A stretch of DNA of 64,000 nt from NCBI GenBank assembly GCA_964477035.1, contig CAYZCW010000003.1, positions 248,001 to 312,000 of the forward strand, written 5' to 3'. Made by a program: the position numbers and the translations under genes. Under the pieces are notes generated by a model. The model had not been told where the DNA came from and ran no database searches. It was given only the letters and a program-made list of their open reading frames with translations. Position 1 is the first letter of the stretch; the number at the start of each line of letters is the position of its first letter. Positions 1 to 9,435 of this stretch are shown here, in pieces. Source of the stretch: SLSG01 sp964477035. Lineage in GTDB: Bacteria > Bacteroidota > Bacteroidia > Bacteroidales > UBA7960.

Positions 1-261
1 CCCCCCGCCCGCCAGGTTCTGGTCCGTGTTGTTGACGGACCCCGACTGCTGTCCCCTCAGGTCGATCGTCGGCAGGAAACCGGCATTGCCCAGGCTGTGA
101 TTGTTTTCGGCAATCGCCTCATTGTTGCGGGCAAGCCGCACGGAAAAATTCTGTTCCAGTCCGATCTCAATGCACTCCTGCAGGCTCAGCGCCCGCTGGG
201 CCGACAGGAACTGGAACGGGAATACAAGCATCAGGCCCAGGGCCAGAAATTTTTTATTCAT
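1..261 (-). CDS. TolC-family outer membrane efflux channel (N-terminal part, cut by window edge)
   Basis: The first 87 codons are visible and run off the left edge. They start with a signal peptide (MNKKFLALGLM..., cleavage near SAQ, about residue 22) and then ALSLQECIEIGLEQN, the usual opening of TolC/OprM channels. A TolC trimer would carry substrate from the pump across the outer membrane. It is the last of three minus-strand genes (adaptor, RND pump, channel), 52 nt after the pump stop, which strongly supports the call. The ATG overlaps a copy of the ATCCGACGA motif (261-269), whose last A is the A of the start codon. Most of the protein is outside the window, so completeness cannot be judged. 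Confidence 0.85.
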   Translation of the reverse strand, partial: MNKKFLALGLMLVFPFQFLSAQRALSLQECIEIGLEQNFSVRLARNNEAIAENNHSLGNAGFLPTIDLRGQQSGSVNNTDQNLAGGG

Positions 262-269
262 CGTCGGAT
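261..269 (-). repeat. ATCCGACGA leader motif, copy 1
   Basis: Exact copy on the coding strand of the TolC-like gene; its final A is the first base of the ATG. One of six exact intergenic copies in the window; function unknown. Confidence 0.5.
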
Positions 270-313
270 TGTTTTTCAGTTCATGTTCAACTGATGCGGA
301 CTGCGCCGCCTCA

Positions 314-3300
314 TCAGGAGGACGGCCCCGTCTCCCCGGGGATGGTTTTGGTTTCGCTGGATATGTAGGAATACACGGCAGGCACCACGAAAAGGGTCAG
401 AAAGGTCGACAGGACCAGTCCGCCGATCACAGACACCCCCATGGCAATGCGGCTCTGGGCGCCCTCCCCGAAACCCATCGTCAGGGGAAGCACCCCCAGG
501 ATGGTCGACAGGCTGGTCATCAGGATCGGACGGAAGCGCGCGGCGGCGGCGTATTTGATCGCCTCCAGCTTGCGCATGCCGTCCAGCTTGCGCTGGTTGG
601 CAAACTCCACCATGAGGATGCCGTTCTTGGACACCAGTCCGATGAGCATGATGATGCCGATCTGGCTGAAAATGTTCATGGTGATGCCGAAGTACCACAT
701 AAAGACCAGGGCCCCGGTAATGGCCAGGGGCACGGTCATCATCACAATGAAGGGGTCTTTGAAACTCTCAAACTGGGCCGACAACACGAGAAAGATCAGC
801 ACCAGGGCCAGCAGGAAGGCGAACATGAGGCTGGAAGAACTCTCCTGGAAGTCTTTGGAGTCGCCCGCCAGGGCCGTCCGGAAGGTCTCGTCCAGCACCT
901 CATCGGCGATGCGGTTCATCTCCCCGATGCCCTCCCCGATCGTCCTGCCGGGGGCCAGGCCGGAGGATACGGTGGCGGCCACGAACCGGTTATAGCGGTA
1001 CAACTGGGGCGGGGCGGTGAGTTCTTCCATGGTCACCAGGTTGTCGAGCTGCACCATGTCCCCGTTGTTGTTCCTCACATAGAGTGATTTCAGGTCGAGC
1101 GGCTTGTTGCGGTTTTCCCGCTGCATCTCCCCCAGGATCTGGTACTGCTTGCCATGCATGAAGAAATACCCGAACCGCTGGCCGCTCAGCGCCAGCTGCA
1201 GGGTCTGGCCCACGTTCTGGGCCGACACCCCCAGGGAGTTGGCCTTGTCGCGGTTGATGCGGATCTGCAGTTCGGGCTTGGTAAACTTCAGGTTCACATC
1301 GGCCATCTGCAGCACCTCGCTGTCATTGACCCGGTCCATGAATTCGGGCAGCACCTCCCGAAGCTTGTCGATGCTTTGTGCCTGCAGCACATACTGCACC
1401 GGCATGCCGGAGCGGCGCCCGCCGAAAGTCGACTGTTGCTGCACGAAGGCACGGGCCTTGGTCATCGGGCGCAGGGCGGCCGACAGGCGGTCTGCGATGT
1501 CCTGCTGACTGGCCTCCCGCTGGTTGGGCTTGACCAGTTCCACGCGCACATTGTTGCGGGCGCCAAAAACCATGGCGGTCACATCGGAACGCTCCGGCAC
1601 GATGCGTTCCACCAGGTCGGTGATCTCTTCCAGGTAGTCGCGCATGTATTCATACGTCACCCCTTCGGGTCCGGTGGCGCTGATGGTCACCTGGGAGCGG
1701 TCCTCCATGGGAGCCATCTCGGCCGGAATGTTTATGTACAGCAACAGGACGAACCCGGCCGCGCCCAGAAGGATCACGATGGCCAGCCAGCGCCTTTGCA
1801 GGAAACGCTCCAGTCCGTTTCTGTAGGCATTGTTCAGGGCCTGGAAAAAGCCTTCGGTACGGTGGTAGAACCAGCCCCGTGTTTTACGCTGCTTCAGGAT
1901 CTTGGTCGACACCATGGGGGTGAAAGACAGGGCCACGAAGGAAGAGATGGCCACCGCCCCGGCGATCACGATGCTGAACTCCCGGAACAGCCTTCCGGTC
2001 ATCCCCTCCAGGAATACGATGGGGAAGAACACCGCCACCAGGGTGATGGTGGTGGCCAGGATGGCAAAAAAGATTTCCTTAGCCCCCGCAAGGCCGGCTT
2101 CGACCGGGCTCATGCCCTGCTCGATCTTCACGTAGATGTTCTCCATCATCACGATGGCGTCGTCCACCACCAGACCGATGGCCAGCACCACGGCCAGCAG
2201 GGTCAGCACGTTGATGGAAAAGCCGGCGGCATACATGATGAAGAAAGACCCCACCAGGGACACCGGGATTACGAGGATGGGGATCAGGGTTGTCCGCCAG
2301 TCGCGCAAAAACAAAAAGATGATGACCACCACCAGGGTGAAGGCGATGAAGATGGTGTTGCGCACCTCCCGGATGGAAGAGCGGATGTATTCGGTGTTGT
2401 CGAATCCGATCTCCAGGGAAACGTCGTCCGGCAGGTCCCGCTTGATGAACTCCAGGCGGTTGTACACCTCGTCCACGATGTCGATGTGGTTGGAACCCGG
2501 CTGGGGCACGATGGCGTTGCCCACCATGGGGATGCCGTTGCGTCGCAGTCCGCCCCGTTCATCCTCCGGGCCCAGTTCGGCCCGTCCGACATCCATGAAA
2601 CGGACGACCTGCCCCCCTTCTTCCCGGATGATCAGGTTGTTGAACTCCTCCGGGGTGGTCATCAGGCCGAGGGTCCGGATGGTCAGCTCCATGGCCGTCC
2701 CTTCGATGCGCCCGGAGGGCAGCTCCACGTTCTCCCGGTTGATGGCGTTGCGCACATCGAGGGGGGTGAGCCCGTAGCCGGCCAGCTTGATGGGGTCGAG
2801 CCAAAGCCTCATGGCATAGCGCTTCGACCCCCAGACATGGATGCCGCTCACCCCGGGGATGGTCTGCAGGCGCTCCCTGAGGGTCAGCTCGGCGATCTCG
2901 GTAAGCTCCAGCAGGGAACGTTGGGGGGATCCCACGGTAACGAACATGATGGGACTGGCGTCGGCATCGGCCTTGGACACGGTGGGGGGGTCCACATCAC
3001 GCGGAAGCATCCGCTGGGCCTGGGACACCTTGTCCCGCACATCGTTGGCAGCCGTTTCCATGTCGACACTCAGTTCGAACTCCACGGTGATGTTGCTGCT
3101 GCCGTGCCGCGACACGCTGGTCAGGGTGCGGATGCCCGGAATGCCGTTGATGCTCTGTTCCAGCGGCTCGGTCACCTGGGTTTCGATCACGTCCGAATTG
3201 GCCCCGGGATAGGAGGTGCGGACCGAAATGATGGGGGGATCGACGCTGGGAAACTCCCGCACGCCCAGGTTCGTCATCCCGATGGCCCCGAACAGCAGGA

Positions 3301-3361
3301 TCAGGATGGTGAAAACCGATGCGAGGACCGGTCTTTGGATGCTTATGGAAGATAAACTCAT
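314..3361 (-). CDS. RND efflux pump, HAE1 (AcrB/MexB-like) family
   Basis: Inner-membrane proton/drug antiporter of 1015 aa, the usual size for AcrB-type pumps. It opens with the typical cytoplasmic start and TM1 (SIQRPVLASVFTILILLFG), followed by porter-domain signatures such as VTEPLEQSINGIPGI. TM4 carries the proton-relay aspartate pair D400-D401 in GLVVDDAIVMMEN. A second porter domain and a second TM bundle follow (ISQIGIIMLIGLVSKNGILM). It takes substrate from the periplasm or inner-membrane leaflet and hands it to the TolC-type channel encoded 52 nt downstream, through the adaptor encoded 29 nt upstream. The three form one operon. The family is certain; the substrate (drugs, bile acids, solvents) cannot be read from sequence. 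Confidence 0.96.
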   Translation of the reverse strand: MSLSSISIQRPVLASVFTILILLFGAIGMTNLGVREFPSVDPPIISVRTSYPGANSDVIETQVTEPLEQSINGIPGIRTLTSVSRHGSSNITVEFELSVDMETAANDVRDKVSQAQRMLPRDVDPPTVSKADADASPIMFVTVGSPQRSLLELTEIAELTLRERLQTIPGVSGIHVWGSKRYAMRLWLDPIKLAGYGLTPLDVRNAINRENVELPSGRIEGTAMELTIRTLGLMTTPEEFNNLIIREEGGQVVRFMDVGRAELGPEDERGGLRRNGIPMVGNAIVPQPGSNHIDIVDEVYNRLEFIKRDLPDDVSLEIGFDNTEYIRSSIREVRNTIFIAFTLVVVIIFLFLRDWRTTLIPILVIPVSLVGSFFIMYAAGFSINVLTLLAVVLAIGLVVDDAIVMMENIYVKIEQGMSPVEAGLAGAKEIFFAILATTITLVAVFFPIVFLEGMTGRLFREFSIVIAGAVAISSFVALSFTPMVSTKILKQRKTRGWFYHRTEGFFQALNNAYRNGLERFLQRRWLAIVILLGAAGFVLLLYINIPAEMAPMEDRSQVTISATGPEGVTYEYMRDYLEEITDLVERIVPERSDVTAMVFGARNNVRVELVKPNQREASQQDIADRLSAALRPMTKARAFVQQQSTFGGRRSGMPVQYVLQAQSIDKLREVLPEFMDRVNDSEVLQMADVNLKFTKPELQIRINRDKANSLGVSAQNVGQTLQLALSGQRFGYFFMHGKQYQILGEMQRENRNKPLDLKSLYVRNNNGDMVQLDNLVTMEELTAPPQLYRYNRFVAATVSSGLAPGRTIGEGIGEMNRIADEVLDETFRTALAGDSKDFQESSSSLMFAFLLALVLIFLVLSAQFESFKDPFIVMMTVPLAITGALVFMWYFGITMNIFSQIGIIMLIGLVSKNGILMVEFANQRKLDGMRKLEAIKYAAAARFRPILMTSLSTILGVLPLTMGFGEGAQSRIAMGVSVIGGLVLSTFLTLFVVPAVYSYISSETKTIPGETGPSS

Positions 3362-3390
3362 CGGTTGAATTTTTGCGAAGTGGAAGGGGC

Positions 3391-4482
3391 TTACCGGATG
3401 ACCGTGTCGAGAACAACCGGCATGCCCTGCCTGAGTTGCATGACGCCGGTCACCAGCAGCGTGTCCCCGAAGGAAAGGCCATCGGTCACCTGGATGTGCG
3501 ATTCGGTACGCAGGCCGGTCCGCACATAAATGGACTCAGCCTGGCCTCCCCGGTAGACAAAAACCCGGTCCCCATCCATCTCGGCGATGAGGGCCTGGGT
3601 AGGGATGGCGATGGCGTCCGGGGTTTCTGAAAGTTGCAGGCTGATGGCCGCAAAACGGCCGGGCTTGAGCTCCTCATCCCGGTTCGGATAAAGGGCGCGG
3701 GCAATGATGGTGCGGGTGCGCACATCCACCTTTGGATCCACGGCATAGACCTCGGCAGGAAGGTGTCCGTCCAGGCCGTCCACGGAGAATTCGATCGGAA
3801 AACCCGGAGACACCTCTCCCGAATAACGCTCCGGAATGGAAAATTCTATTTTGATGGGACTGATCCGGATGAGGCGTGCGATGCGTGCATTGGGGTTGGC
3901 GTAGCTCCCTTCGCTGACATAGCGGAGGCCGATGATCCCATCGAAAGGCGCCCGCAGCTCGGTTTCGGCAATGCGGGCCTCCACGAGCTGGATATCGGCA
4001 TCCAGTGTCTGCAGCTCGGTCACCACCTGGTCGTAGCTCTCCTGGCTGATGGCATCGCGCGAGAGCAGGGTCCGCTGACGGAACTCACGGTCCTCCGCCA
4101 GACGCCGCTGTGCCTGCAGGCGCAGGAGCTGGGCCTGCAGGTGGCGGTCGTTCACCTTGGCCAGAAGGTCGCCCTTCTTTACCCGGGAGCCTTCCTGGAA
4201 GTTGATGGAAACGATCTTGCCCGAGGTTTCGAACGACAATTCCACCTCCTCATCGGGCAGGAGGGTGCCTGAGCTGTTGATCAGCTCGACCATTCTTTCC
4301 GGCTGGACCACCTTCCCGTGGGCATGCACCCCCCGTTGCTGAAACCCCTGGGCACGGGAAACCCCTTCGGGGAAAGAACCGGCGGGGTCCTGGAACAAGG
4401 GACGGATTTTCGGATAGACGATCACCCCGACCAGGATGGCCAGCAGGATGTAAATGGTCAGGGACCGGGCCATTTTCTTCAT
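3391..4482 (-). CDS. RND periplasmic adaptor (membrane fusion protein)
   Basis: A 363-aa HlyD/AcrA-type adaptor that bridges the RND pump and the outer-membrane channel. The N-terminus is a single membrane anchor (IYILLAILVGVIVYP) with no lipobox, so it is probably held by this helix rather than by lipid. Next come a first lipoyl half (SGTLLPDEEVELSFETSGKI), an alpha-helical hairpin (about residues 110-165, QAQLLRLQAQRRLAEDREFR), the second lipoyl half (ELRAPFDGIIGLRYVSEGSY), and beta-barrel and membrane-proximal domains to the end. It is first in the operon. The 260-nt region upstream (4483-4742) is AT-rich and divergent from the peptidase gene, so it must carry promoters for both; I could not fix a clear one. 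Confidence 0.94.
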   Translation of the reverse strand: MKKMARSLTIYILLAILVGVIVYPKIRPLFQDPAGSFPEGVSRAQGFQQRGVHAHGKVVQPERMVELINSSGTLLPDEEVELSFETSGKIVSINFQEGSRVKKGDLLAKVNDRHLQAQLLRLQAQRRLAEDREFRQRTLLSRDAISQESYDQVVTELQTLDADIQLVEARIAETELRAPFDGIIGLRYVSEGSYANPNARIARLIRISPIKIEFSIPERYSGEVSPGFPIEFSVDGLDGHLPAEVYAVDPKVDVRTRTIIARALYPNRDEELKPGRFAAISLQLSETPDAIAIPTQALIAEMDGDRVFVYRGGQAESIYVRTGLRTESHIQVTDGLSFGDTLLVTGVMQLRQGMPVVLDTVIR

Positions 4483-4715
4483 TGTTCAACGATTTGAAAA
4501 CGAAATACAGTATTGAATTTGACAAGGCAAAGGAACCAAAGGTTTAAGCGGGTTATTCACAAAAAATGTTAAGGAAAAAATCTTTCAGGCATTATCTTTT
4601 TATAAAACAGCCCCTTAGTCCCATTTGTTTTCAGGCACACAAAAAAAGTGCTCGCTGACAGGCTTTTATGAGTTGGTTTTTTCATAATTTTAGCCGGACG
4701 AAATTCTTGTTTTCC

Positions 4716-4724
4716 ATCCGACGA
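4716..4724 (+). repeat. ATCCGACGA leader motif, copy 2
   Basis: Exact copy on the coding strand, ending 18 nt before the ATG of the M16 peptidase, in the divergent intergenic region. Confidence 0.5.
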
Positions 4725-4742
4725 ACCTACAAAGCATTCAAC

Positions 4743-7664
4743 ATGAAACAAACACGCATTTTGCGGCCGCTGCTGGCCGCTGCCGTATTGCTGGCCTTAT
4801 ATGTAAACAGCCATGCGCAATCCGCCCGGGAGTATGAAAGCTTCCCCGGCGACCCACTCAATGCCCGGATCTATACCCTGGACAACGGCCTGAAGGTGTA
4901 TCTCTCGGTCTACGAGGAGGAACCCCGCATCCAGACCTATGTGGCCGTCAGGGTGGGCAGCAAGAACGATCCGGCCGAAACCACGGGCCTGGCGCATTAT
5001 TTCGAACACCTGATGTTCAAGGGCACCAGCACCTTCGGCACGACCGACTATGACAGGGAGAAACCGCTGCTCGACGAGATCGAGGCCCTGTTCGAGGTGT
5101 ACCGCCTGGAAACCGACGAGGCCAGGCGCAGGGAACTCTACCGCCGGATCGACAGCATCTCCTACGTGGCCTCCACCATTGCCATCCCCAACGAGTACGA
5201 CCGGCTGATGACCGCCATCGGGTCGACCGGGACCAATGCGGGGACCTCGAACGACTACACCATCTATATGGAGAACATCCCCTCCAACCAGATGGAAAAC
5301 TGGGCCATGATCCAGGGGGAGCGCTTCAGCGATCCCGTGTTGCGCCTCTTTCATACCGAGCTGGAGACGGTGTATGAGGAAAAGAACATGTCGCTGACAA
5401 ACGACGGCCGGCTGGCCTCCGAGGCCCTTTTGGCCGGGCTGTTCCCCAACCACCCCTATGGACTGCAAACCACACTGGGAGAGGCCGAGCACCTGAAGAA
5501 TCCCTCCATCATCAACATCAAGAACTTCTTCAAGCAATATTATGTACCCAACAACATGGCCGTGGTTCTGTCGGGCGACTTCGACCCGGATGAGGCCATT
5601 GCCCTGATCGAAAAGCATTTCGGTCACCTGCAGCCCGCTCCCCTTCCAGAGCTGGCTTTCGGGGAGCAGCCCCCCATCACGGCCCCTGTCGTGAAGGAAG
5701 TGACCGGACTGCAGGCTGAGAATATCCAGCTGGGCTGGCGCTTCGAAGGGGCCGCCTCCGAACAGGTGCCGCTGCTGCAAATGATCAGCATGATCCTGTC
5801 GAATGGACGCGCCGGCCTGATCGATCAGAACCTGAACCGCCAGATGGCCACCCTGGGGTCGAGGGCTTCTGTACGCACCATGGCCGACTATTCGGTGCTG
5901 ACCCTGGCGGGCAGCAACAAGCGCGGACAAAGCCTGGACGAAGTAAAGGAATTGTTGCTGGGCCAGCTCGATCTTCTCAAAAAGGGCGACTTCCCCGACT
6001 GGCTGATGGAGGCGGCCATCAACAATTTGAGGCTGCAGCAAATGCGGATGCTTGAAAACAGCCGCTCCCGCGCCATGACCATGGCCATGAGCTTCCTGAA
6101 CGGGGTGCCCTACGAACGGACCTTCGAGACAATCGATCTTCTGGGCAGCATCACCAAACAGGATGTGGTCGAATTTGCCAATGAGCACCTGCGGCACGAC
6201 AACTACGTGGCGGTTTACAAACGGCAGGGACAGCCGGCCCATGTGGAGGTGGTGGACAAGCCGGCGATCACCCCCATCCACATCAACCGCGATGTGGAGT
6301 CCCCCCTGCTCACCCAGGTAAAGAATGCCTCCGTGGATCCCATCGAGCCGGTATTCCTCGATTACGAAAAGGACGTGTCCGCCTCGCGGACCCGAAACGG
6401 CATCGAGGTGCTGTATGCCAAAAATGAGGCCAACCCCACCTTCACGCTGACCTACCACTGGGAGATGGGCAGCCAGCACGACCGCTACCTTCCCTTTGCC
6501 GCCAGGTTTGCCAATTTCCTGGAAACGCCCGGCATGTCCGCAGAAGACATCAGCAACGAGTTTTTCAAACTGGCCTGCTCCTATTCGGTCTTTGCCGGCA
6601 ACGAGGAAACCCGCATTACCTTGAGTGGACTGGCCGAGAACCTCGTTCCCGCCATGCACCTCGTGGAAGAGGTCCTTCTGAACGGACGGGCCGGGGAGGC
6701 TGCGCTGAGGCAATACATCGAGAACACCAAGAAGTCGCGGCAGGACAGCAAGGCCAACCAGCAGGCCAACCTGTCGGCCCTGGTCGACTACGCCACCTAC
6801 GGCAACCAAAACCCCAGCCGGCACACCCTGACCGACCAGGAACTGGATGCACTGACCGTGGAGGACCTGGTCGGTGCCCTGCAGCACCTCTGGGGCGTGG
6901 AACACCGGGTGGTGTTCTTCGGACCCCAGCCCCTGCCTGAAGTGGTCGGCATCATCCAGACCCACCACCGGGCTCCGGCTTCCCTGCAGCCCGTTCCCGA
7001 AGGGGTCCGTTTTGCCGCCCGGGATACCCGGGAAGACAAGGTGTACTTTGCCCATTACGACGCCAACCAGAGCTACCTGCAGACCGTGGCCAAAGGCATG
7101 GACTACGACCCGGCACGGATTCCGCAGATCCAGATGTACAACAGCTATTTCGGAGGGGGCATGAACGCCATCGTATTCCAGGAGATGCGCGAGAAACGCG
7201 GGCTGGCCTACCGGGCCGGGGCTTCCTACCGGGCCCCTTCGCGGCCGGACGAGTCCTACCTGCAGACCAGCCTGATCGCCACCCAGAACGACAAGGTGGT
7301 GGATGCCTTCAGCGCCTTCAATGAACTGTTCAACGACATGCCGCTGTCGGAGACCTCCTTCCGCCTGGCCCAGGAGCAGATGATCTCCAACATCCGCACC
7401 CAGCGCATCCGCGATGCCAATGTGATCTGGAGTTACCTATCTGCCAGAAGGATGGGGCTTGACACCGACATCCGCAGGCAGTTATACGAGGCCCTGCCCG
7501 GCATGACACTGGAGGATGTCGCCGCCTTCAACCGCCGGTATGTGAAAGACCAGCCCAAGACCTACATCATCCTGGGCCACCGCGACAGCATTGACTTCGG
7601 GGAGGTGGAACGCCTCTTCGGACCGGTCACCCGGCTGGGCCAGGAGGACCTGTTCATCTTTTAG
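4743..7664 (+). CDS. Exported M16 (insulinase/pitrilysin) zinc metallopeptidase, two-lobed
   Basis: 973 aa, consistent with the fused two-half M16 peptidases common in Bacteroidota. An open frame begins at 4668, but the ATG at 4743 gives a proper signal peptide (MKQTRILRPLLAAAVLLAL..., cleavage after SHAQ). The N-terminal half carries the inverted zinc motif HYFEH (H85, E88, H89) and a downstream acidic ligand region around E212-E213 (VYEEKNMS). Between them is a longer-than-usual insertion. The C-terminal half repeats the fold but has no HxxEH, as expected for the non-catalytic lobe, and keeps the R/Y substrate-binding segment (MREKRGLAYRAGASYRAP). It probably degrades peptides in the periplasm. 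It is monocistronic, with a hairpin terminator just downstream. Confidence 0.93.
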   Translation: MKQTRILRPLLAAAVLLALYVNSHAQSAREYESFPGDPLNARIYTLDNGLKVYLSVYEEEPRIQTYVAVRVGSKNDPAETTGLAHYFEHLMFKGTSTFGTTDYDREKPLLDEIEALFEVYRLETDEARRRELYRRIDSISYVASTIAIPNEYDRLMTAIGSTGTNAGTSNDYTIYMENIPSNQMENWAMIQGERFSDPVLRLFHTELETVYEEKNMSLTNDGRLASEALLAGLFPNHPYGLQTTLGEAEHLKNPSIINIKNFFKQYYVPNNMAVVLSGDFDPDEAIALIEKHFGHLQPAPLPELAFGEQPPITAPVVKEVTGLQAENIQLGWRFEGAASEQVPLLQMISMILSNGRAGLIDQNLNRQMATLGSRASVRTMADYSVLTLAGSNKRGQSLDEVKELLLGQLDLLKKGDFPDWLMEAAINNLRLQQMRMLENSRSRAMTMAMSFLNGVPYERTFETIDLLGSITKQDVVEFANEHLRHDNYVAVYKRQGQPAHVEVVDKPAITPIHINRDVESPLLTQVKNASVDPIEPVFLDYEKDVSASRTRNGIEVLYAKNEANPTFTLTYHWEMGSQHDRYLPFAARFANFLETPGMSAEDISNEFFKLACSYSVFAGNEETRITLSGLAENLVPAMHLVEEVLLNGRAGEAALRQYIENTKKSRQDSKANQQANLSALVDYATYGNQNPSRHTLTDQELDALTVEDLVGALQHLWGVEHRVVFFGPQPLPEVVGIIQTHHRAPASLQPVPEGVRFAARDTREDKVYFAHYDANQSYLQTVAKGMDYDPARIPQIQMYNSYFGGGMNAIVFQEMREKRGLAYRAGASYRAPSRPDESYLQTSLIATQNDKVVDAFSAFNELFNDMPLSETSFRLAQEQMISNIRTQRIRDANVIWSYLSARRMGLDTDIRRQLYEALPGMTLEDVAAFNRRYVKDQPKTYIILGHRDSIDFGEVERLFGPVTRLGQEDLFIF

Positions 7665-7690
7665 ATCCGAAACCCTTCAGGGAAATTCCA

Positions 7691-7725
7691 CCGGCCGGGC
7701 CCGCGTTCTCTGCGGGCCCGGCCGG
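7691..7725. terminator. Strong GC hairpin between convergent genes
   Basis: Perfect 14-bp inverted repeat (CCGGCCGGGCCCGC, 7691-7704; loop GTTCTCT; complementary arm 7712-7725). It lies between the convergent M16 peptidase and dus genes. The T-run on the plus side is weak (TCTGTTC), so it is either a bidirectional terminator or an mRNA-protecting 3' hairpin. Confidence 0.7.
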
Positions 7726-7752
7726 TCTGTTCGGAAGCCGCCCATTCAGGCC

Positions 7753-8802
7753 CTAATCCTTCCCGCCCTCAAGGCCCGGCACCGACCCGCCGGCCTCCAG
7801 ACCTGCGACGACCGTCCGGGCCTCCTCATAGCTTTCGGCCTGCATCATCTGTTGCCGAAGGCCGGCGGCCCCGTCAAAGCCGCTCAGGTAAATCTTGAAG
7901 AACCGCCTCAGGATCAGAAAGTGTTTGCGGTCGCCCCACTGCCGCTGGAACAGGTCCAGGTGCCGCAGCAGGGTGTCGATGCGTTCCCGGGGCGCGGGCG
8001 CCTCCCGGTCGGGCTCGAACAGCCAGGGGTTCCTGAAGATGCCGCGCCCGATCATCACCCCGTCCAGTCCGTGACGCGCGGCCTTTTCCGCCCCTTCGGC
8101 CAGGCTTCCCACGTCCCCGTTCCCGATGAGGCGGATTGCGGGCGCCACCTGGTCACGCAAGCGGGCCGCCCGGCCAATTTCGTTCCAGTCGGCCAGTCCC
8201 TCCGACATCTGCTTTCGGGTCCGGCCGTGGAGGATGATGGCATCCAGGGGCTGGCGCAGCAAGAATCCAATCCACCGTTCTGTCTCGGGCATCCTGCCGC
8301 CCAGGCGGGTCTTCACGCTCAGGGGGAGGGAGCTGGTTTCCCTGACGGCCCGGATGATCTCCCCCGCCAGCGGTTCGTTATCGATCAGGGCCGAACAGCC
8401 TCCCTGGGCCACGATCTTGCGCACGGGGCAACCCATATTGATGTCGATGCCGTCGAATGCCCCGCCGAGCAGGCGAACCGCCGCGGCGAAATGCTCCGGC
8501 CGGCTGCCCCAGAGCTGGGCCACCAGCCTCACCCCCTTTTCCTTCAGCAGTCGCCTCTCCCCGGCAGACACCTCCAGGCGCTGCCGGACATTTTCCCGCC
8601 CCCGCTCATGGTACAAACCGTCGGTGGAGGCAAACTCGGTGAACAGCACATGCAGCCGTCCCGGAGCGCTCATGCGCAGCACCAGCTCCCTGAAGGCCGT
8701 GTCGGTCACGTCCTCCATGGGCGCCAGCATGAAAAGGGGAGCTTCAGCATCCCGCCAGAAGTTGTCTTGCCAGGGCTCCATGCTTGTCGGTGAAAGGTCC
8801 AC
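7753..8802 (-). CDS. dus: tRNA-dihydrouridine synthase
   Basis: FMN-dependent TIM-barrel enzyme that reduces uridines in the tRNA D-loop with NADPH. Family marks: N-terminal FMN-binding APMEDVTDTAFREL, the catalytic cysteine in INMGCPVRKI (C125 from the first ATG), GGCSALI, then ILHGRTRKQMSEG and GNGDV. The C-terminal part contains GVMIGRGIFRNPWLF, the second phosphate-binding segment, and a short helical tail, for 349 aa overall. A second in-frame ATG at 8781 (MEPWQDNF) is equally plausible because residues 1-7 are not conserved. The Dus subtype (A, B or C) cannot be assigned with certainty. It sits at the end of a minus-strand run after the DUF1858 gene (57 nt), but with no functional link. 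Confidence 0.93.
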   Translation of the reverse strand: MDLSPTSMEPWQDNFWRDAEAPLFMLAPMEDVTDTAFRELVLRMSAPGRLHVLFTEFASTDGLYHERGRENVRQRLEVSAGERRLLKEKGVRLVAQLWGSRPEHFAAAVRLLGGAFDGIDINMGCPVRKIVAQGGCSALIDNEPLAGEIIRAVRETSSLPLSVKTRLGGRMPETERWIGFLLRQPLDAIILHGRTRKQMSEGLADWNEIGRAARLRDQVAPAIRLIGNGDVGSLAEGAEKAARHGLDGVMIGRGIFRNPWLFEPDREAPAPRERIDTLLRHLDLFQRQWGDRKHFLILRRFFKIYLSGFDGAAGLRQQMMQAESYEEARTVVAGLEAGGSVPGLEGGKD

Positions 8803-8859
8803 CCCATGATAACGCAGCCGGAGGGCCTGGGTTCAACGCGCCCTCAAGCCTTCCCTCGG

Positions 8860-9387
8860 TCAGCCGGCCGGGACCCTGTAAAAGAAAATCACGTAGTGGT
8901 CTTCCGCCTCCTGCACCAGCCAGTGCGCAACGCCCAGGCTGATTGCCTTGTCGATCAGGGGGGCCGGCAGAAAAGGAGCATCCAGCCTGTAAATATTTCC
9001 CGTCTCGAGGGCATTCAGATCGGCCATGACCTGGCTGACGGGCTGCTCCCCCCGGTGCAGCATCTCCCGGGCATCCAGTCCCCGCGTGACCCGGGCCTGG
9101 TCGAACCAGCCGGGTTTCTCCGTATCGTAGGCATGGCCGGCATCTCCGGTCCAGGCATCCTGTCCCGTTTCCCTGCGCAGGTGGTTCACCAGCTCCTCCA
9201 CCTTCACCTGGCCGATGGCCGCCGCCTGCTGCAGGGTGGCCACCCGGGCCACCGTTTTGCGCAGGAGGGGGTTTTTCAGGCTCTTAAACGCCGGCACATA
9301 CCGTATCAGCACATCCTCCAGGTGGGGATAATCGTCGATTACCTGCAGGACCTTGCTCCTGGGGGTGATCAGGGGTTTTCTCTCCAT
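8860..9387 (-). CDS. DUF1858-DUF2249 protein, probable redox/NO-response partner
   Basis: 175 aa with two small domains. Residues about 5-65 resemble DUF1858 (ITPRSKVLQVIDDYPHLEDV, FKSLKNPLLRKTVARVATL), a helical domain often seen with hybrid-cluster and hemerythrin proteins. Residues about 100-175 resemble DUF2249 (LDAREMLHRGEQPVSQVMADLNAL ... DKAISLGVAHWLVQEAEDHY), a TusA-like fold. The chemistry of neither domain is established. The start lies 48 nt after the DUF438-hemerythrin-PAS gene, so the two are co-transcribed and probably work together on oxygen, nitric oxide or iron-sulfur stress (inference). A GTCCGACGA motif variant lies 17 nt before the ATG. Confidence 0.72.
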   Translation of the reverse strand: MERKPLITPRSKVLQVIDDYPHLEDVLIRYVPAFKSLKNPLLRKTVARVATLQQAAAIGQVKVEELVNHLRRETGQDAWTGDAGHAYDTEKPGWFDQARVTRGLDAREMLHRGEQPVSQVMADLNALETGNIYRLDAPFLPAPLIDKAISLGVAHWLVQEAEDHYVIFFYRVPAG

Positions 9388-9404
9388 GTCAGTCTTGATT
9401 GGTT

Positions 9405-9413
9405 TCGTCGGAC
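9405..9413 (-). repeat. GTCCGACGA leader motif (one-base variant)
   Basis: On the coding strand, ending 17 nt before the DUF1858-DUF2249 start codon. It differs from ATCCGACGA only in the first base. Confidence 0.35.
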
Positions 9414-9435
9414 AGGCCTGCGGGCCTCCGCCGGT

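Noticed and set aside
1154..3355. 733-codon open frame antisense to the RND pump
   Set aside because: Composition is His/Gly/Gln-rich with no domain; it is a by-product of high GC in a real gene on the other strand. The same holds for 4797-7055, 23623-26331, 26322-28187, 14394-16424 and 57000-58871.
4668..4742. Longer N-terminus for the M16 peptidase
   Set aside because: The extra 25 residues precede a clean signal peptide and show no family similarity.
4569..4751. 60-codon minus-strand frame in the divergent region
   Set aside because: It covers the leader and start of the M16 gene, has no domain, and its start lies in coding DNA.
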